Shown: positions 1-11,790, numbered from the stretch's first letter. The stretch is DNA of 64,000 nucleotides from Acanthosepion esculentum (GCA_964036315.1 OZ038498.1:11017468-11081467), one strand, 5' to 3'. A program made the numbers and translations. Notes: generated by a model from the letters alone, not told the origin.

Positions 1-129
1 TATTCTGCAGAAGTCCTTTTATTTTGTTTTCTATTGGTGATTTTGCTGTAATTTTGACAGCATTTTTGTTTCCTTATGTATAGATAAGTATCGATCAATA
101 AATCTATTTTCACACAACGATGAAGTGGA

Positions 130-700
130 ACAATTATATTAAATCAGTTGCTAGGTTGGCTGCTAGAAAAGTTGGTCCACTGTGTTGTTCGAAGCAATTT
201 GTCCACACATTGAATATTGCTGCCACATCATGCCTGGTGCTTCTAGTGTGTACCTAGATTCTTGATAAAATCCAAAGAAATCTCAGTGTTATTAATCTTG
301 ACCTGGCATCTCAGGTTCAATCATGTTTCAACCACTTTAATGTAGCTTCCCTCTGCCTTTTCTGTACATATTTTCCTAGCAATTATTCTGATGAGATTTC
401 ACCTTTTAGCTTTTTGACTTCAAGAAAATCAAAGCAATACTACTAGGTTTTATCATTTTATTATTGAAATTGCCAGATGTAATGTAAGTTTTATGTTGTT
501 TCTTCTCTTACACTTCTCACTTGTAAAACTCTCTTCCAGCCTCTTGCTTTCCTTCAAAAATTTAAATACGTCAGTCATCATCATGAATACTGTTCTTTTA
601 TTGTTCTCGCTCTCTCATCAACAGCACTTTTTCAGTTCCCTTCCCTGTCACTAACCCCTTGTGACTTGGTGGTTTTATCACTATGCTGGGGGTGGCGGAA
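130..700 (+). pseudogene. LINE reverse transcriptase C-terminal remnant
   Basis: Conceptual translation in shifting plus-strand frames resembles the tail of LINE ORF2: an ARKVGPLC-like stretch, then ILDKIQRNLS, which corresponds to the LDKIQKR region downstream of the reverse transcriptase palm, then a weakly similar C-terminal tail. Many stops and frame changes interrupt it, so it is a fossil. The family (Jockey/CR1-like) is inferred from these short motifs only. Confidence 0.45.
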
Positions 701-1304
701 GATTAAGCAAAAAGAAAAAAACATATTTAACTAATTACATCATATGACTAAGCCTGCAGTTATTCTTTTTTTCTTTTTCCTTTCTTGGCCTGTTGGTAAT
801 TTTTTTTTTTTTTTTGAGGCATTTTCAAATTTTGTTAAACTCTGCCTTTGTTTTTCTGAATTCTCAATAATAGCTGTGTTTATATTAAGTAGAAGTATCT
901 CCTTGCAAAAGCAAACTTGTTACCAGAACACCAAAAAGTGTATATTTTCATACTAGTGCTCATTATCACAGTATCTGCAAGTCTTCAGTACAGGAGTGAT
1001 TATATAATAATGCTCAATACTACTTTGACTAAGGACTCCCATCTAAGAGCAATTATAATAAAAACAAAAATAAAATTACTCTTAAAGGAGTACCATAATT
1101 ACATACAGAATAGGGCTCGATACCTAATTGTAAAGTTTGAATATTAACCATTTTTGAACACTGTTACCTGTGTCATTCTGATACTCCATTAGGAGTAATT
1201 TTATTTTGTAGACATATAAATATGTCTGTCATCTTTTTAGCTTGTGATAATCATATGCAACATCATTGTAAGACTTATGCTTTGAACTGATGTAGCTCTT
1301 TAAA

Positions 1305-2560
1305 CTAGACAAATTTTGAAAGAACTATGGAACAAAGTTGGCTTGCATGAGACATGTACATTTTGTTGTTGTTAGGTCTATTCTTGTTACTGTTTGCATG
1401 TCTTTTCAGCCCACTAGCTGACTTGTAAGCTTTTCCACATATGTGACACAGATTCTCAGTACCTGCAACATAACCTATATTTGAGAACTGTTGCTTGAAT
1501 ACTGTCACACTATCTTCACTCAAGAATGTCTACATCACTTTGACGTGCATTCTTCAGTTGATTCCAAGTACTTGACACAAGCATTGTTGATGAAAGCTGC
1601 TAAAGTGATCGTCATAGATAATTCACATTTCACATGCATACAATAATGGTGTTAAGACACAAGCAATGTACTCCTTGGTCTCGGTCACTTTTGCATTTCT
1701 ACTCTCTGTCTTCATAGTTGATATTCCAACTTACTGAAGACATTACTGGTCTTTTTAAATTCTTCCAACTTCACTGTTCCTGTCTGCTTTTCTATTAGCC
1801 ACTGACATGTGTTTTCTTAATTTCCCAAGAAAGAGATAAAATTGTTCCCCAAATCTGTTTTTGTCTACATGCCAGATTCTTGACAGATAAGAAAAAATAA
1901 ACATTAGTAGAGAAGTTACTCAGATGGACCCATTTTAACCAAGGAAAATGTCTCCCCAATCTCTCTCTCTCTTCCAGCCTATATTTCATTTTGGGCTTAA
2001 CCCTTTTTTTCTACTTGATGTTTAACCACCTCACAGTGTCACAGGAATGCTACTGAGAAAATCCTCATCCACTTAAAAGGATGATTCAACAGCTCATCAA
2101 AATGTTCACACCATCTTTTCAATATGCCATTGGGGCCTCACATAAAAGACTATTCGCATCTGGAGAGGATTTACTGGAGAGGACAGTGGGCCATGAAAAA
2201 GTCATACAAAAGGGTTGTGCAATAGTTTTGAATCCTTGATGTCTGCTGTGGCCTATATTCGTTCAGCTATTATCATCCCACCATTTATCTTTCATGTGAC
2301 AGTCTCTGTTTAACCTTTGTTCTTCGCATCCTTGATCTCATCATCTTTTGTCTCTCATCATGTGGCAGGCTGCCTTGAAACAGAACATGAGACAGTCTTT
2401 CATTTCTCTTGCAAAAACTCTGCAACCTCTGCATCATTGTTATCGAACCAGTCTTTGTGTTTCCACTGTATAAGACCTCACTGCTTATACCATAAGCATA
2501 TTCCTTAAAAGCTGGCCATGTGTTTTCACAATCAGCCCTCTGTCCAATTGATTATTGAGT
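1305..2560 (-). pseudogene. Decayed LINE ORF2 (EN-RT linker plus C-terminal zinc knuckle)
   Basis: Read on the minus strand, about 2560-2040 gives KDWFDNNDAEVAEFLQEK and KWCEHFDELLNHP, which match the linker between endonuclease and reverse transcriptase in common metazoan LINEs. After a deletion, about 1640-1540 gives FHQQCLCQVLGINWKNA, and 1305-1523 stays open for 72 codons with a C2H2-type finger (CHICGKAYKSASGLKRH), typical of the extreme C-terminus of these ORF2 proteins. The RT palm itself is missing. Stops and frameshifts are frequent. The zinc finger alone could suggest a host finger gene, but the upstream LINE-like text argues against that. Confidence 0.6.
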
Positions 2561-2950
2561 AGGGTTGGTCAGTTTGACAATTTGTTTTGGTGTCGATTCC
2601 CCCCCCCCTTGATACCATGGTTTTCGATTCGGTTTTTAATTTAGTATTTTTGCTTTCTAAGGAAGCCATTCATTTTTTTGTGTAATGATAGCATTTCCAG
2701 TCGATATCTGATTTTGTTTGAGATTGATAAATTTGCAACTTAGTCCATTCAACTCACAATTTCTCATGTATTTCTAGTTCCATCTTAAAAATATTCATGG
2801 CTGGAAAGAAAAGAAGATAATCTTTCTAAACATGTAATTTGTATGAGCCTTTATTCATTTATTTTTTACGTGTTCGAACAGCTGAAAATGTGAAATATGA
2901 TTTTTTTCGAGACTAAATTTTACACATTACTTTGTTTTGCAAAATCAAAG

Positions 2951-3082
2951 TGTAGTGATATTGGCAAATTAATATGCTTAATTTGCATAAGTGCAAGAGA
3001 AAGCCAATATAACTCGGCACTGAGAATAACGTAGTAGTACAAGCTTAGCAACTGACTAGTGCTAAACCTTGACTTCACAAAA
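2951..3082 (+). repeat. 5' LTR of the Ty3/gypsy element
   Basis: It begins TGTAGTGATATTGGC. Its last base was set by alignment with the 3' LTR and by the CAAAG target duplication. At about 132 bp it is unusually short for Ty3/gypsy. A candidate primer-binding site starts TGGCGTCGCC at 3084. Confidence 0.85.
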
Positions 3083-3100
3083 ATGGCGTCGCCGATAGGG

Positions 3101-4777
3101 TTACTAAGATGGAAAAGGATGCCATATGGAATAAAAACTGCAAGCGCCATATTTCAAAGGGTCATCGAACAGGTTTTAAAAAATATGAAAAATATGATTT
3201 GTTACCAAGACGATATATGCATAGGAGCTACTAATGAAAAGGAATTAAAAAAGAAAACCGACATAATCTTGAATAGATTAAAAAATGTTGGAATGACAAT
3301 AAATGAAAAAAAATGTGTAAGCAATTGTAGTAAAATATCTTTTTTAGGTTATTCCATTTCAAAAGAAGGTATGTCACCAGACCAAGCCTTAATAGGAAAA
3401 ATACTAAAAGTAGCTACACCTACAAATAAAAAAGAACTGGAGTCTTTATTGGGATTGGTGAATTTTTACAGGTGATATGTACCAAAATACATGGCCTTGA
3501 CTGAACCTTTTTTTTTGCAAATTTAAGAAAAAAGAATGTTGAATTTATTTGGTCAGAGGAACAACAAAAAGCTTTTGATAGATTAAAAGTAATTATGGCA
3601 AAGAAACCAGTAGTGAAAATGTTTGATCCAAAAAAGGACATGACGTTAACCACAGATGCAAGCAAACATTCAATATCGGGAATATTATCTCAAGAAGGAC
3701 ATCCGATAATGTATTTATCAAGAAGACTAATGAACACCGAATTTAATTATTCAAATATAGAGAAAGAAGCATTGGCTATCGTGTGGACAACTAATAGAGC
3801 CAGACTATTGTTAATTGGAAAAAATTTTCTGTTAAGAAGTGATCATAGACCATTAGAGTTTATATTTAACCCAAGGAAAGAATTACCCAAAGCCACGACA
3901 TCGAGGATACTAAGATGGACAATAAGATTGATGGAATTTGATTTTGATATAGAATATGTCAAAGGAAATTCAATTCCACACGTAGATGCACTATCAAGAT
4001 TGAGATTTTACAAGTAATCAAAAGATAAAACAGAAGAAGAATTTGAAGATACATTCTTACATTGGGTAGAGACTGATGTTTTGTCTTTAGATAGAATGGC
4101 TGCGGAAACGGGACATGATCCAGTACTAAGCAGGATAATATCAAGAATAAGAAAAAACTCATGGGGAAATTGTTCTAGGGTGGAAAGACCCTACAAAGAA
4201 ATAAGACAGAAATTAACGATAGAACATGGAGTGATTTGTAATGGGGATCTGGTAGTTCCCCCAGAAACAAAGAAAATTGGTAATAAAAAGTGTACATGAT
4301 GATATACACTGTGGAGTAGCGGCTACACAAAAAAAAAGGGTAAAATTAGAAGCATGGCAGCCGGGATATTCAAGAGATGTCGAAGAATATATAAAAAGGT
4401 GCAAAAAATGTAAAGAATTAAGAAACTTTACACAGACTACTTTACATTCGTGGCCTAGAGAAGTGGAGCCATGGAGTCAGGTGCATATGGATCATGCGTA
4501 TATTAATGGAGTGGGACTCTTATTAATTCTAGTAGACTCTTTTTCAGGCTGGCCTGAAATAATCCGGGTGCCAGGCAAGAAAAGTGCTATGATAAAACAG
4601 ATTCTAAGGGTCATATTTTCCAGAAATGGCATACCAAAATCCCTGGTATCTGACAATACACCAGAATTTTGTGACGAAGATCAAATAATGCAAGAAAATG
4701 CCTATGATTACAGCTTAGCGCGGGACATATCTAGGTCTCCCAGAGAAAGAAATACGGGAGAGAGAGAAGTAGGGTAA
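3101..4777 (+). pseudogene. Ty3/gypsy pol remnant: partial RT, RNase H, partial integrase
   Basis: Order: second half of RT (MPYGIKTASAIFQR; YQDD catalytic box; FLGY), then RNase H (TTDASKHSISGILSQ; SDHRPLEF; HVDALSR), then integrase with an HHCC zinc domain (H-x3-H near 4300, C-x2-C near 4405) and two of the three DDE acidic residues (HMDHA, SDNTPEF). The third acidic residue is deleted. Visible lesions: TGA at 3473-3475 after NFYR, a frameshift in the T-run near 3510, in-frame TAA at 4015-4017 between RNase H and integrase, and a frameshift near 4275. No intact polyprotein can be made. The combination of domains and order is diagnostic of Ty3/gypsy. Confidence 0.9.
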
Positions 4778-4841
4778 GGTAATGAAAATATGAGAAGTAC
4801 AAGAACTACTAGAGGTATAAAACCCGTATGTTTCAGGGAGT

Positions 4842-4976
4842 TGTAGTGATATTGGCAAATTAATATGCTTAATTTGCATAAGTGCAAGAGAAAGCCAATA
4901 TAACTCGGTACTGAGAATAATGTAGTAGTAGTACAAGCTTAGCGACTGACTAGTGCTAAACCTTGACTTCACAACA
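4842..4976 (+). repeat. 3' LTR of the Ty3/gypsy element
   Basis: This is a direct copy of 2951-3082 with one extra TAG unit and a few substitutions, ending CTTCACAACA. A short purine-rich stretch (AGGGAG) just upstream could be the polypurine tract. The second CAAAG copy follows at once. Confidence 0.85.
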
Positions 4977-5823
4977 CAAAGTGAGCAATTTTTATCAATA
5001 TTCTTGAAATTGTACACTCAATTAGAAGACACCTTAAACTACAACCAGGAAGATGTTCATTTCTTCTCTGACCTGTGGAAGCGAATTCCTTCAAAAATTA
5101 TAAAGTGCAAAAAAAAAAAAAGCAACTGATAGTAATAAATGTATGGTAAAAGAACTTTCAAATTATTGAAACTACTGACACTGACCAACACTTGAAATCA
5201 ACGAGTTATCCCCCCCCCCAAATAAATTTCTTTTCATCTAGCAAATACACCTAAAATTAAATTAAACTGATTTTTTTTTTTTTGTAAACTGAAACAAATA
5301 GATTTTAGACATCATCGTATTTTACTTTTTTTGTGTTTGAAAACATTCTATGATTTCCAAGTGTCATATCTGTCGTATTTCCTTTTTTTTCTTCATTTCT
5401 TTTGTAAACAAATCGATTCACATTTATTTCCTAAAACTAGTCAATTAAATGTTTTTAACATTTTTGTTCAATCTTTTTCTCTTAGAGTAGTATAAATGTT
5501 GATAAAATATAATTTTATTAACATCTGAAAGTCTTTTTCAATAGTGTTTCTTTGGATATGGTCACTCGGTAGTGATAGCTCATAAAAAACAAAACAAACG
5601 ATTTTGGTTTCATAAAAAATTTCAATGCGGTTTCGCGGTGTGAAGATGAGTTCGAAAAAAGTTGGTTTTTCGGTTAAACTGCCCATCTCTATTACTGAGC
5701 TCCTTACACACCTGCTCATTTCTCAAATGGAAGGCCACGAGCATCCTGGGAATGGATACATTTTAGGAACATATTCTTTGCTTAATAATATGGTTCAACC
5801 ACGTTCTCTATTCTCTTCATATA

Positions 5824-6693
5824 CAGGGTGCGATGGATGACGTGTCGTCTCAATTATGCAAAAATGAAACTAACACTGACATCTCATTTTAACAGATATA
5901 TTTACCAAAATTACACAAAAATATCTTGAAATACTAAAGAGTAAATTTATTAAATAAAAATCGCCATTGGCATCAACCACGGCCTCCAGGCGACTTTGGA
6001 ATCTCCTGCAACTCTTCTGAATGGTCTCTTTGTTTAAGTTGGTGAATGCTGCCATAATCCTTGCCTCCAGTTCATCTCTCGTGTTACAAAGAGTTTTGTT
6101 GGTCTCTCGCTCAACTGTGCCCCACACATAATAATCAAGGGGGTTGCAATCTGGGGAGTTAGATGGCCAGATGTTAAGGGTGATGTGGCTGAAGAAATTG
6201 TCTGACAGTCATGACTGGGTTCTCCTGCTTGTGTGGCATGATGCAATGTACTGTTGCCGGACATAGGGACTTCTCGCAGCCACCCTCTTGACCCGGGGCA
6301 GCACTACCTCTTCAAGGCACTAGATGTAGGCCTCCATGTTGAGATTGAGGCCCTGTGGGAAGATGAATGGAAGCATAATGTCACCATCACTAATGATCAC
6401 TCCAAACACCTTCGTAATCACCATTAGACTCATCCAACTCTTTTCAAATCCTCTGCACTGTGTTCAGCTTGGCACCCAAACATTGTAAAATGTTTGTATT
6501 AGAGCTCCTGGCACGAATGCCAAGCAGTACAGCATGCCATTTCCAAGTGAATTGCCCCCCATGGTTGTCTTTTTCTCATAGATGGTGTCCAAATGACCCT
6601 ACTACGCTATGCAGACAACAAAATCAAAAACAAGCAATGCACATGTGTGAAATTAAAAATATAAAATGGCCACAATTTGCCCATTGCACTCTG
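5824..6693 (-). mobile_element. Mariner-like element copy 1 (decayed)
   Basis: Terminal inverted repeats are CAGGGTGCGATGG at 5824 and its imperfect complement ending at 6693. The left end is preceded by TA. The minus strand encodes fragments of a mariner transposase, including WGTVERETNKTLCNTRDEL and ARIMAAFTNLNKE, the C-terminal part after the last catalytic residue. The right end abuts a TG/AT microsatellite and no second TA duplication is visible. It is the same family as copies at 9744-10575 and 40131-40530. Confidence 0.8.
5870..6600 (-). pseudogene. Mariner transposase pseudogene, copy 1
   Basis: C-terminal half recognisable on the minus strand in at least two frames. The 5870-6127 frame carries the conserved tail (TRDELEARIMAAF, CRRFQSRLEAVV). 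The region of the third catalytic residue near 6130-6150 reads as CNPLDYYVWG after frame correction. Multiple frameshifts make it nonfunctional. Confidence 0.7.
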
Positions 6694-6703
6694 TGTGTCT
6701 GTG

Positions 6704-6712
<9 letters not shown>

Positions 6713-6749
<37 letters not shown>
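6713..6749. repeat. (AT)n microsatellite
   Basis: Uninterrupted TA/AT dinucleotide run directly beside the right end of mariner copy 1. Confidence 0.95.
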
Positions 6750-6755
<6 letters not shown>

Positions 6756-7165
6756 GTTTACGAAAAACTAGGTAATCCGTATGGGTAGACCCAATGAGGA
6801 TAGAATCCAGAGAGCTCAATGTAAATCAGAGCTAATAATTTAAATAAAAACAGATTACTTTCAGGTTCCATATAATAAATTATTTCACCACAGCCCTTTT
6901 AAAGGACAGTGGATCATCAGATTTATTTCCAAATGTTGAAATGAAAAAATGAAAATAAATTTACACATTTATGATGGGCAATAATAAGGAAATTAACGAA
7001 GTGGGAGTAGTGTGGGGGGGTAGAGAGACAGCATTGAGTTAGATGTAACATTTCTATTGTTTCAATTTTAAATTTTCACTGAAATCTAGACAGGGACACT
7101 TTAAATCTGTTAACGGAAGTTATATCTTGATAGAGGAGGGGGGATATACCAAAAAGCATAAAAAG

Positions 7166-7350
7166 AAAAATATATATATATATAAGTTTTAAGGTGTGCT
7201 CAATATCAGAGATTGAGTGTGTGTAAATATAAAAGTGAACATTGAAGTCAACACACAGAGGCAAAAGACTGTTTCATGCTAAATGAAATCATCAGGACAT
7301 GACACAGTTGCCTCTGAGTGTTGACTTCAATGTTCACTTTTATATAGATG
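7166..7350 (-). mobile_element. Penelope-like terminal fragment with foldback
   Basis: A repeat family seen again at 12420-12785 and 22945-23110. It starts in an AT run, then carries AGTGAACATTGAAGTCAACA, a hammerhead-like core (minus strand, about 7259-7303) and, after about 45 bp, the reverse complement of its own start (TTGACTTCAATGTTCAC). The two arms form a foldback. Assignment to Penelope-like elements is inferred from the ribozyme-like core and the inverted-end structure. Confidence 0.5.
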
Positions 7351-8116
7351 GACTGCAATCCCTCTTCTCTTGAAGATGACTAGCAAGACATTGAGTTTTT
7401 TTATCATCTTTATTTCTGCATGTGTGCAAGAGATGTCTTTTTTGGTCAGAGAGCGTATAAGAACCGTCCAAACGACCTTTTGATTCAGACACTTTTGGCT
7501 AATCTATTATCAAGTATGTTTTTGTTTGTTTTCAAATGTAGATTCTGATGGTGATTATTATTTTTTTTTTTTTTGTGCAATAGAAATATTTTAATTCCTG
7601 AATACAGTCAGTATGTTGTGGCTATGTTCATAATTAATATTATTAAGAGTTGGTTTCTTTTATAAAGGCTTCCATTATTTTGAGTTTTTTTTTTTAAGAC
7701 TTCCATTACTTTTAAGTGTTTTCTATAGATGATTGTATTCTGTTGGTGTTTTATACAAACATGTTGCAGATAGAGTTTGGTAGGACTCTGTGTGTGTGTT
7801 TAAATGGGTCGTAATGGAACTAATATATATATATATATAATCATCTCTTATGGCTGGTCACTTGTATCCAAGGATGCCTGTCTACTAAGGTGGCTAGCCA
7901 ATCCCTGTTGCAGAGGCATACTCAGTCATATATGTGTTTGTTCAACACCCACAGAGCCCACCTGTAGTCTATACTGCAACCATGCTGTGCAGGCTTTAGT
8001 TACAATTTCTGAGAGAGAATGCATTATCTGGCATGATCAACAGCCTGAACAAGGCCAACACACTCAGAACCTTGGTCACGATGACTTGTGAATTCCTATG
8101 TTCTTTCTTTCTGTCT

Positions 8117-8131
8117 GTCTCTCTCTCTCTC

Positions 8132-8226
<95 letters not shown>
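8117..8226. repeat. (CT)n-(AT)n compound microsatellite
   Basis: About 60 bp of CT dinucleotides followed by about 45 bp of TA dinucleotides. Confidence 0.95.
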
Positions 8227-8229
<3 letters not shown>

Positions 8230-8445
8230 CAAATTTTTATTACATTACTTAAAAATCGAAGTCTGAAAAGCATATATAAAAATAAACAAAATAATATAAA
8301 AAACAAGTAAAATAAATTAACCCAAGCAAATAATAAACAAATTAACAAACCACTCCTGTTAGAACAAATAAAAAAAAAATAAATGCATAAAATACAAGTA
8401 AAAATAATCAATCCAAACAAATAAATAAAGTAACCAATAAACAAA

Positions 8446-8880
8446 TTAACAAACCCACCAAAATAACCATTTGGATAGACTACAACAATCAATCCAAAAA
8501 TTCAGATCAAAGTTGAGATGTTTCAAGTTGTCTTTCAATTTGTCTTTGTAGCGTAAGAGTGGACGTCCAACTGACCACTTGGAGTTTGGTAGTTGTCCAT
8601 ACAGCACCTTTTTTGGAAGTCTATGCACATCCATTCTCACAACATGACCAGCCCACCTGGTTTCAATGCCTGTGATGTTGTTACATTTCTTCAGTATTGC
8701 ACTATTCTTGACTCTGTCATCCCATTTTATATCACATATGGCACGCAGACAGTGCATGTGAAAGGTGTCAAGTTGATTTATGTGTCTGCGGTATAGGGTC
8801 CAAGTTTCAGCACCATAGGGAAGGGCTGAGAGAACTACTCATCTGTATTTGTCAATCTTTACTCTGAGAGACATGTCTTA
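8446..8880 (-). pseudogene. LINE reverse transcriptase C-terminal fragment
   Basis: The minus-strand translation shows the signature end of a metazoan LINE ORF2: YGAETWTLYRRHINQLDTF (about 8815-8760, after a frameshift), MHCLRAICDIKWDDRV, RWAGHVVRM and GRPLLRYKDKLKDNLK. One 103-codon open frame covers 8446-8757. It is truncated upstream and ends in AT-rich sequence beside a compound microsatellite. The family is the same broad type as the fossil at 1305-2560. Confidence 0.8.
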
Positions 8881-8884
8881 TATA

Positions 8885-8926
8885 TAATGTGTGTGTGTGT
8901 GTATACACACACACACACACACACAG
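8885..8926. repeat. (GT)n/(CA)n microsatellite
   Basis: A GT run followed by a CA run, forming a short self-complementary tract upstream of a SINE. Confidence 0.9.
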
Positions 8927-9110
8927 GGCCGAGTACTTGTGTGTAACACTGATTTTTGACTTGTCTATTTACCCTTGGGAAAGGTATAAATCCTCTTCTT
9001 CTCCCCCCAGCTATGGGTAAATAGCAGGATAGACCATGTTCTATAGCTTTGGATGGCAACTGATCTACTGCAGAAAGAAATGGCAACTACTGTGGGAAAA
9101 AATCTGCCTC
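8926..9110 (+). repeat. SINE family 2 copy
   Basis: It shares the block GGGAAAGGTATAAATCCTC...CCCCCCAGCTATGGGTAAATAG with copies near 17215, 28200 and 41320, followed by a TAGCTTTGGATGGCAACTGAT-type segment also present at 41380. The head is truncated here. Confidence 0.65.
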
Positions 9111-9704
9111 GTCAGTCATGTATCGAAAGATACATGATCGCCTGAGCGTGTATCATGCATGGCACACTATTTGAGCTTATTTATGTTTTTATTTATTTTT
9201 TGTTTTGATCCGTTCCTTTCCTATTTGTTGTTTTAAATCAACTTTCATAGGACTTTCTTTTTCTACCTTCCACCTCTTCTGATCTGGGTATGACGATTTG
9301 TTACTGAATTCTTTATTTTTTAGGAACCTATTTCATGAAACTTTGAAGAGTCAGTGTAAGTATTTGCTTCTGTTGTTGTTGTATCAAAACAATTGTCTGC
9401 TTTTTGTCTTTCCTCAAACTTGGGCCATCGCAATTTGCTTCTCTCCGGCATATTTCCATTTCTTTCTATTGTTTTAATACTTTTCCAATGCAGTTTCTTG
9501 ACTCTTTAATAGCAATTTTGTTGCTTTTTTTGTCTTCTTCTGCTCCTGACTTTGCTGATTCTTTTAAATGCAATTCTTGCAATTGCTTTGACTCCCACCA
9601 ACTTATTTTTTTTTCAATTGCTCTTGTATTTGCTTCCTATTTGCTTGCTTTGGTTTTTTGCTGAAATAGGTAAGCAAGTCATTTGGATGGATGTGTGTGT
9701 TTAT

Positions 9705-9706
<2 letters not shown>

Positions 9707-9743
<37 letters not shown>
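9707..9743. repeat. (CA)n microsatellite
   Basis: CA repeat immediately against the left end of mariner copy 2. Confidence 0.95.
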
Positions 9744-9745
<2 letters not shown>

Positions 9746-10575
9746 GGGTGTGATGGGTAAATTGTTGCCATTTTTTAATTTTGCACAAACATGTTTGTTT
9801 TTTGATTTTGTCAACTGCACAGTATAGTAGGGTCAGTTGGGCACCATCTGTGAGAAAAATAAGCAGCATGATACAATTCACTCTGACAGAAGTTTGGAAA
9901 TGGCATGCTGTACTGCTTGGCATTTGCGCTGGAAGCTCCAATATAAACATTTAAGAGTGTTTGGGTGTCAATCTGAGCACAGTGCAGTGGATTCGAAAAG
10001 AGCTGGATGAGTCTAATGATTACAAAGTGATCACTCATGATGGCGACATTATGCTTCCATTCATCTTCCCACAGGGCCTCAGACTCAACATGGAGGCCTA
10101 CATCTAGTGCCTAGAAGAGGTAGTCCTTCCCTGGGTCAAGAGGGTGGCTGCTAGAAGACCCTATGTCTGGCAACAGGATATTGCACCATGCTACACAAGC
10201 AGAAAACCTAGTCATGGCTGTCAGACAATTTTGACTACATCTGGCTACCTAACTCCCCAGACTGTAACGCCCTTGATTATTATGTGTGGGGTGCAGTTGA
10301 GTGAGAGACCAACAAAACTCCTTGTAATGTAAACGTTGAACTGAAGGCAAGGATTATGGCAGCATTCACCAACTTAGACTGTCCAGAAGAGTTGAAGGAC
10401 ATTTCAAAGTCATCTGGAGGGCATGGTTGAAGCCAATGGTGAATTTATTGAATAAATTTACTCTTTAGTATTTCAAGATATTTTTATGAAATTTTGGTAA
10501 ATATATTTGTTAAAATATGTCAGTTTTATTTTGATTTTTGCATAATTTAGGTGATAGTTTATCCATTGCACCTTG
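9744..10575 (+). mobile_element. Mariner-like element copy 2 (decayed)
   Basis: The left end reads AAGGGTGTGATGGGTAAATTG and the right end is CCATTGCACCTTG, the inverted terminal repeat of the same family as copies 1 and 3. The transposase is on the plus strand (about 9890-10460). The catalytic block QQDIAPCYTSRKPSH near 10170-10215 retains the second acidic residue, followed by NSPDCNALDYYVWG-like text after frame correction, which gives Asp at the third position as in mariner-type DDD transposases. Frameshifts and stops break the gene. Both ends touch microsatellites. Confidence 0.8.
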
Positions 10576-10577
10576 TG

Positions 10578-10605
10578 ATTATGTATGTATGTATGTGTGT
10601 ATGTA

Positions 10606-10674
<69 letters not shown>
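10578..10674. repeat. (GTAT)n-(GT)n-(AT)n microsatellite
   Basis: Compound tetranucleotide and dinucleotide tract immediately right of mariner copy 2. Confidence 0.95.
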
Positions 10675-10675
<1 letters not shown>

Positions 10676-10744
10676 CAGCATATTTTCATTCAAGTATGTT
10701 TCATTAAATATGTGTATTTATTTTTGTAATAATTTTTCTTCATG

Positions 10745-11035
10745 CCAAGTGGAAATTCATCAAGAAAGGTGCCATATTTACTTTTGATCTACTCCAAGAT
10801 CATCGTCAGGGAGGAATTGTGAAGACAAACTTCATGTAACTGTAATTGTTGGGGTTGGTGATTTTTGGAAACACGTGCGAATGCGCTCTGCTATAATTAT
10901 TTTAAAATTAACTGTTGAGGTTACGATGCTTTGTAAACAAGCATTCCTAATGCACAGGGGATAACCAGAGATGGTAAATTGCAAAATGATGTTAATTGTT
11001 AGAAAACTCAAATGCATTATCAAACATTGCTACTA
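10745..11035 (-). mobile_element. Penelope-like terminal fragment, family 3
   Basis: The reverse complement of this stretch aligns by eye with 28905-29130: the shared landmarks are a GATGCTTTGT/AAACAAGC block, TTTAAAATTTTAAAATAAT-type text, the motif CTGA-N-GA followed by GATCT...AGATC, and TATGGCACCTT. The core motif near 10775-10815 has AAAA where a hammerhead needs GAAA, so this copy would be inactive. Confidence 0.5.
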
Positions 11036-11038
11036 TAG

Positions 11039-11640
11039 AGTCTGTCTATATTTCTGAGATGAGGTATTATGTACAGTATTTACATTAGTCAGACTATTGT
11101 CCTCATCTTTGTCTCCTGAGTCAGCCAAGCATAGAAATAAATACAATATGGGAACCAGTAATAAGGAGTGTCAGAGAAAAGCAATGATAACAAAAAGTTG
11201 CAATATGAGATCTGGTAAAAACATGCAATGATAACAGCAAAAATTGCAATATGAGTACTGGTAAAAAATGGTTGCTGAAAAATTAGGTTTATAATACTCA
11301 GAAATTCATACCCAGATATACTCAAGGACACATGGCACAGTGGATAAAGGCGTTGGTTAGATCCAGTGACAGACCCAAAGAGTGTGAGTTCACTACCCGG
11401 TTCAGGCAGTGGAGAACTTTCAGAGGGAAAATTAGCAGGAGATAACTGATAACTGACATCCATCAAACATGGCTCGTGAAACTAGAACAGTCTACCCCAG
11501 TGATCGAAATAAAGGGTTCGGTTCGAAATTCCAACCACCTGAAGAAGGCCGGAGCGTACAACAGCCGAAACGTGACAAATATGGCGACAAAGATGAGGAC
11601 AATAGTCCGACTAATGTAAATATTGCTACTATATTTGTAA
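11039..11640 (+). repeat. SINE family 1 copy with inverted tail at its 5' side
   Basis: A tRNA-like pol III head is visible: A box TGGCACAGTGG at 11333-11343 and B-box-like GTTCACTACC at 11388-11397. The body runs through ACCTGAAGAAGGCCGGAGCG to a tail ending CGACTAATGTAAAT. At 11039-11110 the tail is present in reverse complement, separated from the head by about 200 bp that contains two imperfect direct repeats of a GCAATGATAACA block. Both boxes fit tRNA-derived SINEs; the closest named family cannot be given without a search. Confidence 0.75.
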
Positions 11641-11790
11641 TAAATTTTGTTGAGTGTTGGCTGATTTTGATATAAAGGGCCTCACGAATTGTAAGTTTGG
11701 GCTTATTATTGTCATGGTGTAGTATATTGGTGTTGTCAACAAGTATTTTTCAGTATTGTGAAAGTAGAAAGGAATGTCTTCAAACTCCAT

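Larger units (their letters stand above)
2946..4981 (+). mobile_element. Internally deleted Ty3/gypsy LTR retrotransposon
   Basis: Two near-identical direct repeats, 2951-3082 and 4842-4976, start TGTAG and end ACA/AAA. They flank a primer-site-like TGG at 3084 and pol remains. A 5-bp target duplication CAAAG is present at 2946-2950 and 4977-4981. Gag, protease and the first half of reverse transcriptase are gone, because the 5' LTR and primer site run straight into mid-RT. The end of integrase is gone too. The LTRs differ by only a few substitutions and one 3-bp indel, so insertion is fairly recent although pol is broken. Confidence 0.9.

Noticed and set aside
1305..1523. C2H2 zinc finger as a host transcription factor
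   Set aside because: Only one finger is present and the upstream text is LINE ORF2, so it is the LINE C-terminal finger.
8033..8492. Open frames rich in Leu-Ser and Ile-Tyr on both strands
   Set aside because: They are translations of the CT/AT microsatellite.
11520..11590. SINE family 1 body motif CTGAAGAAGGCC...GCCGAAACG as a hammerhead ribozyme
   Set aside because: The core letters fit, but the base at the cleavage position would be G and no stem I partner is found after it. Most likely a chance resemblance or a relic.
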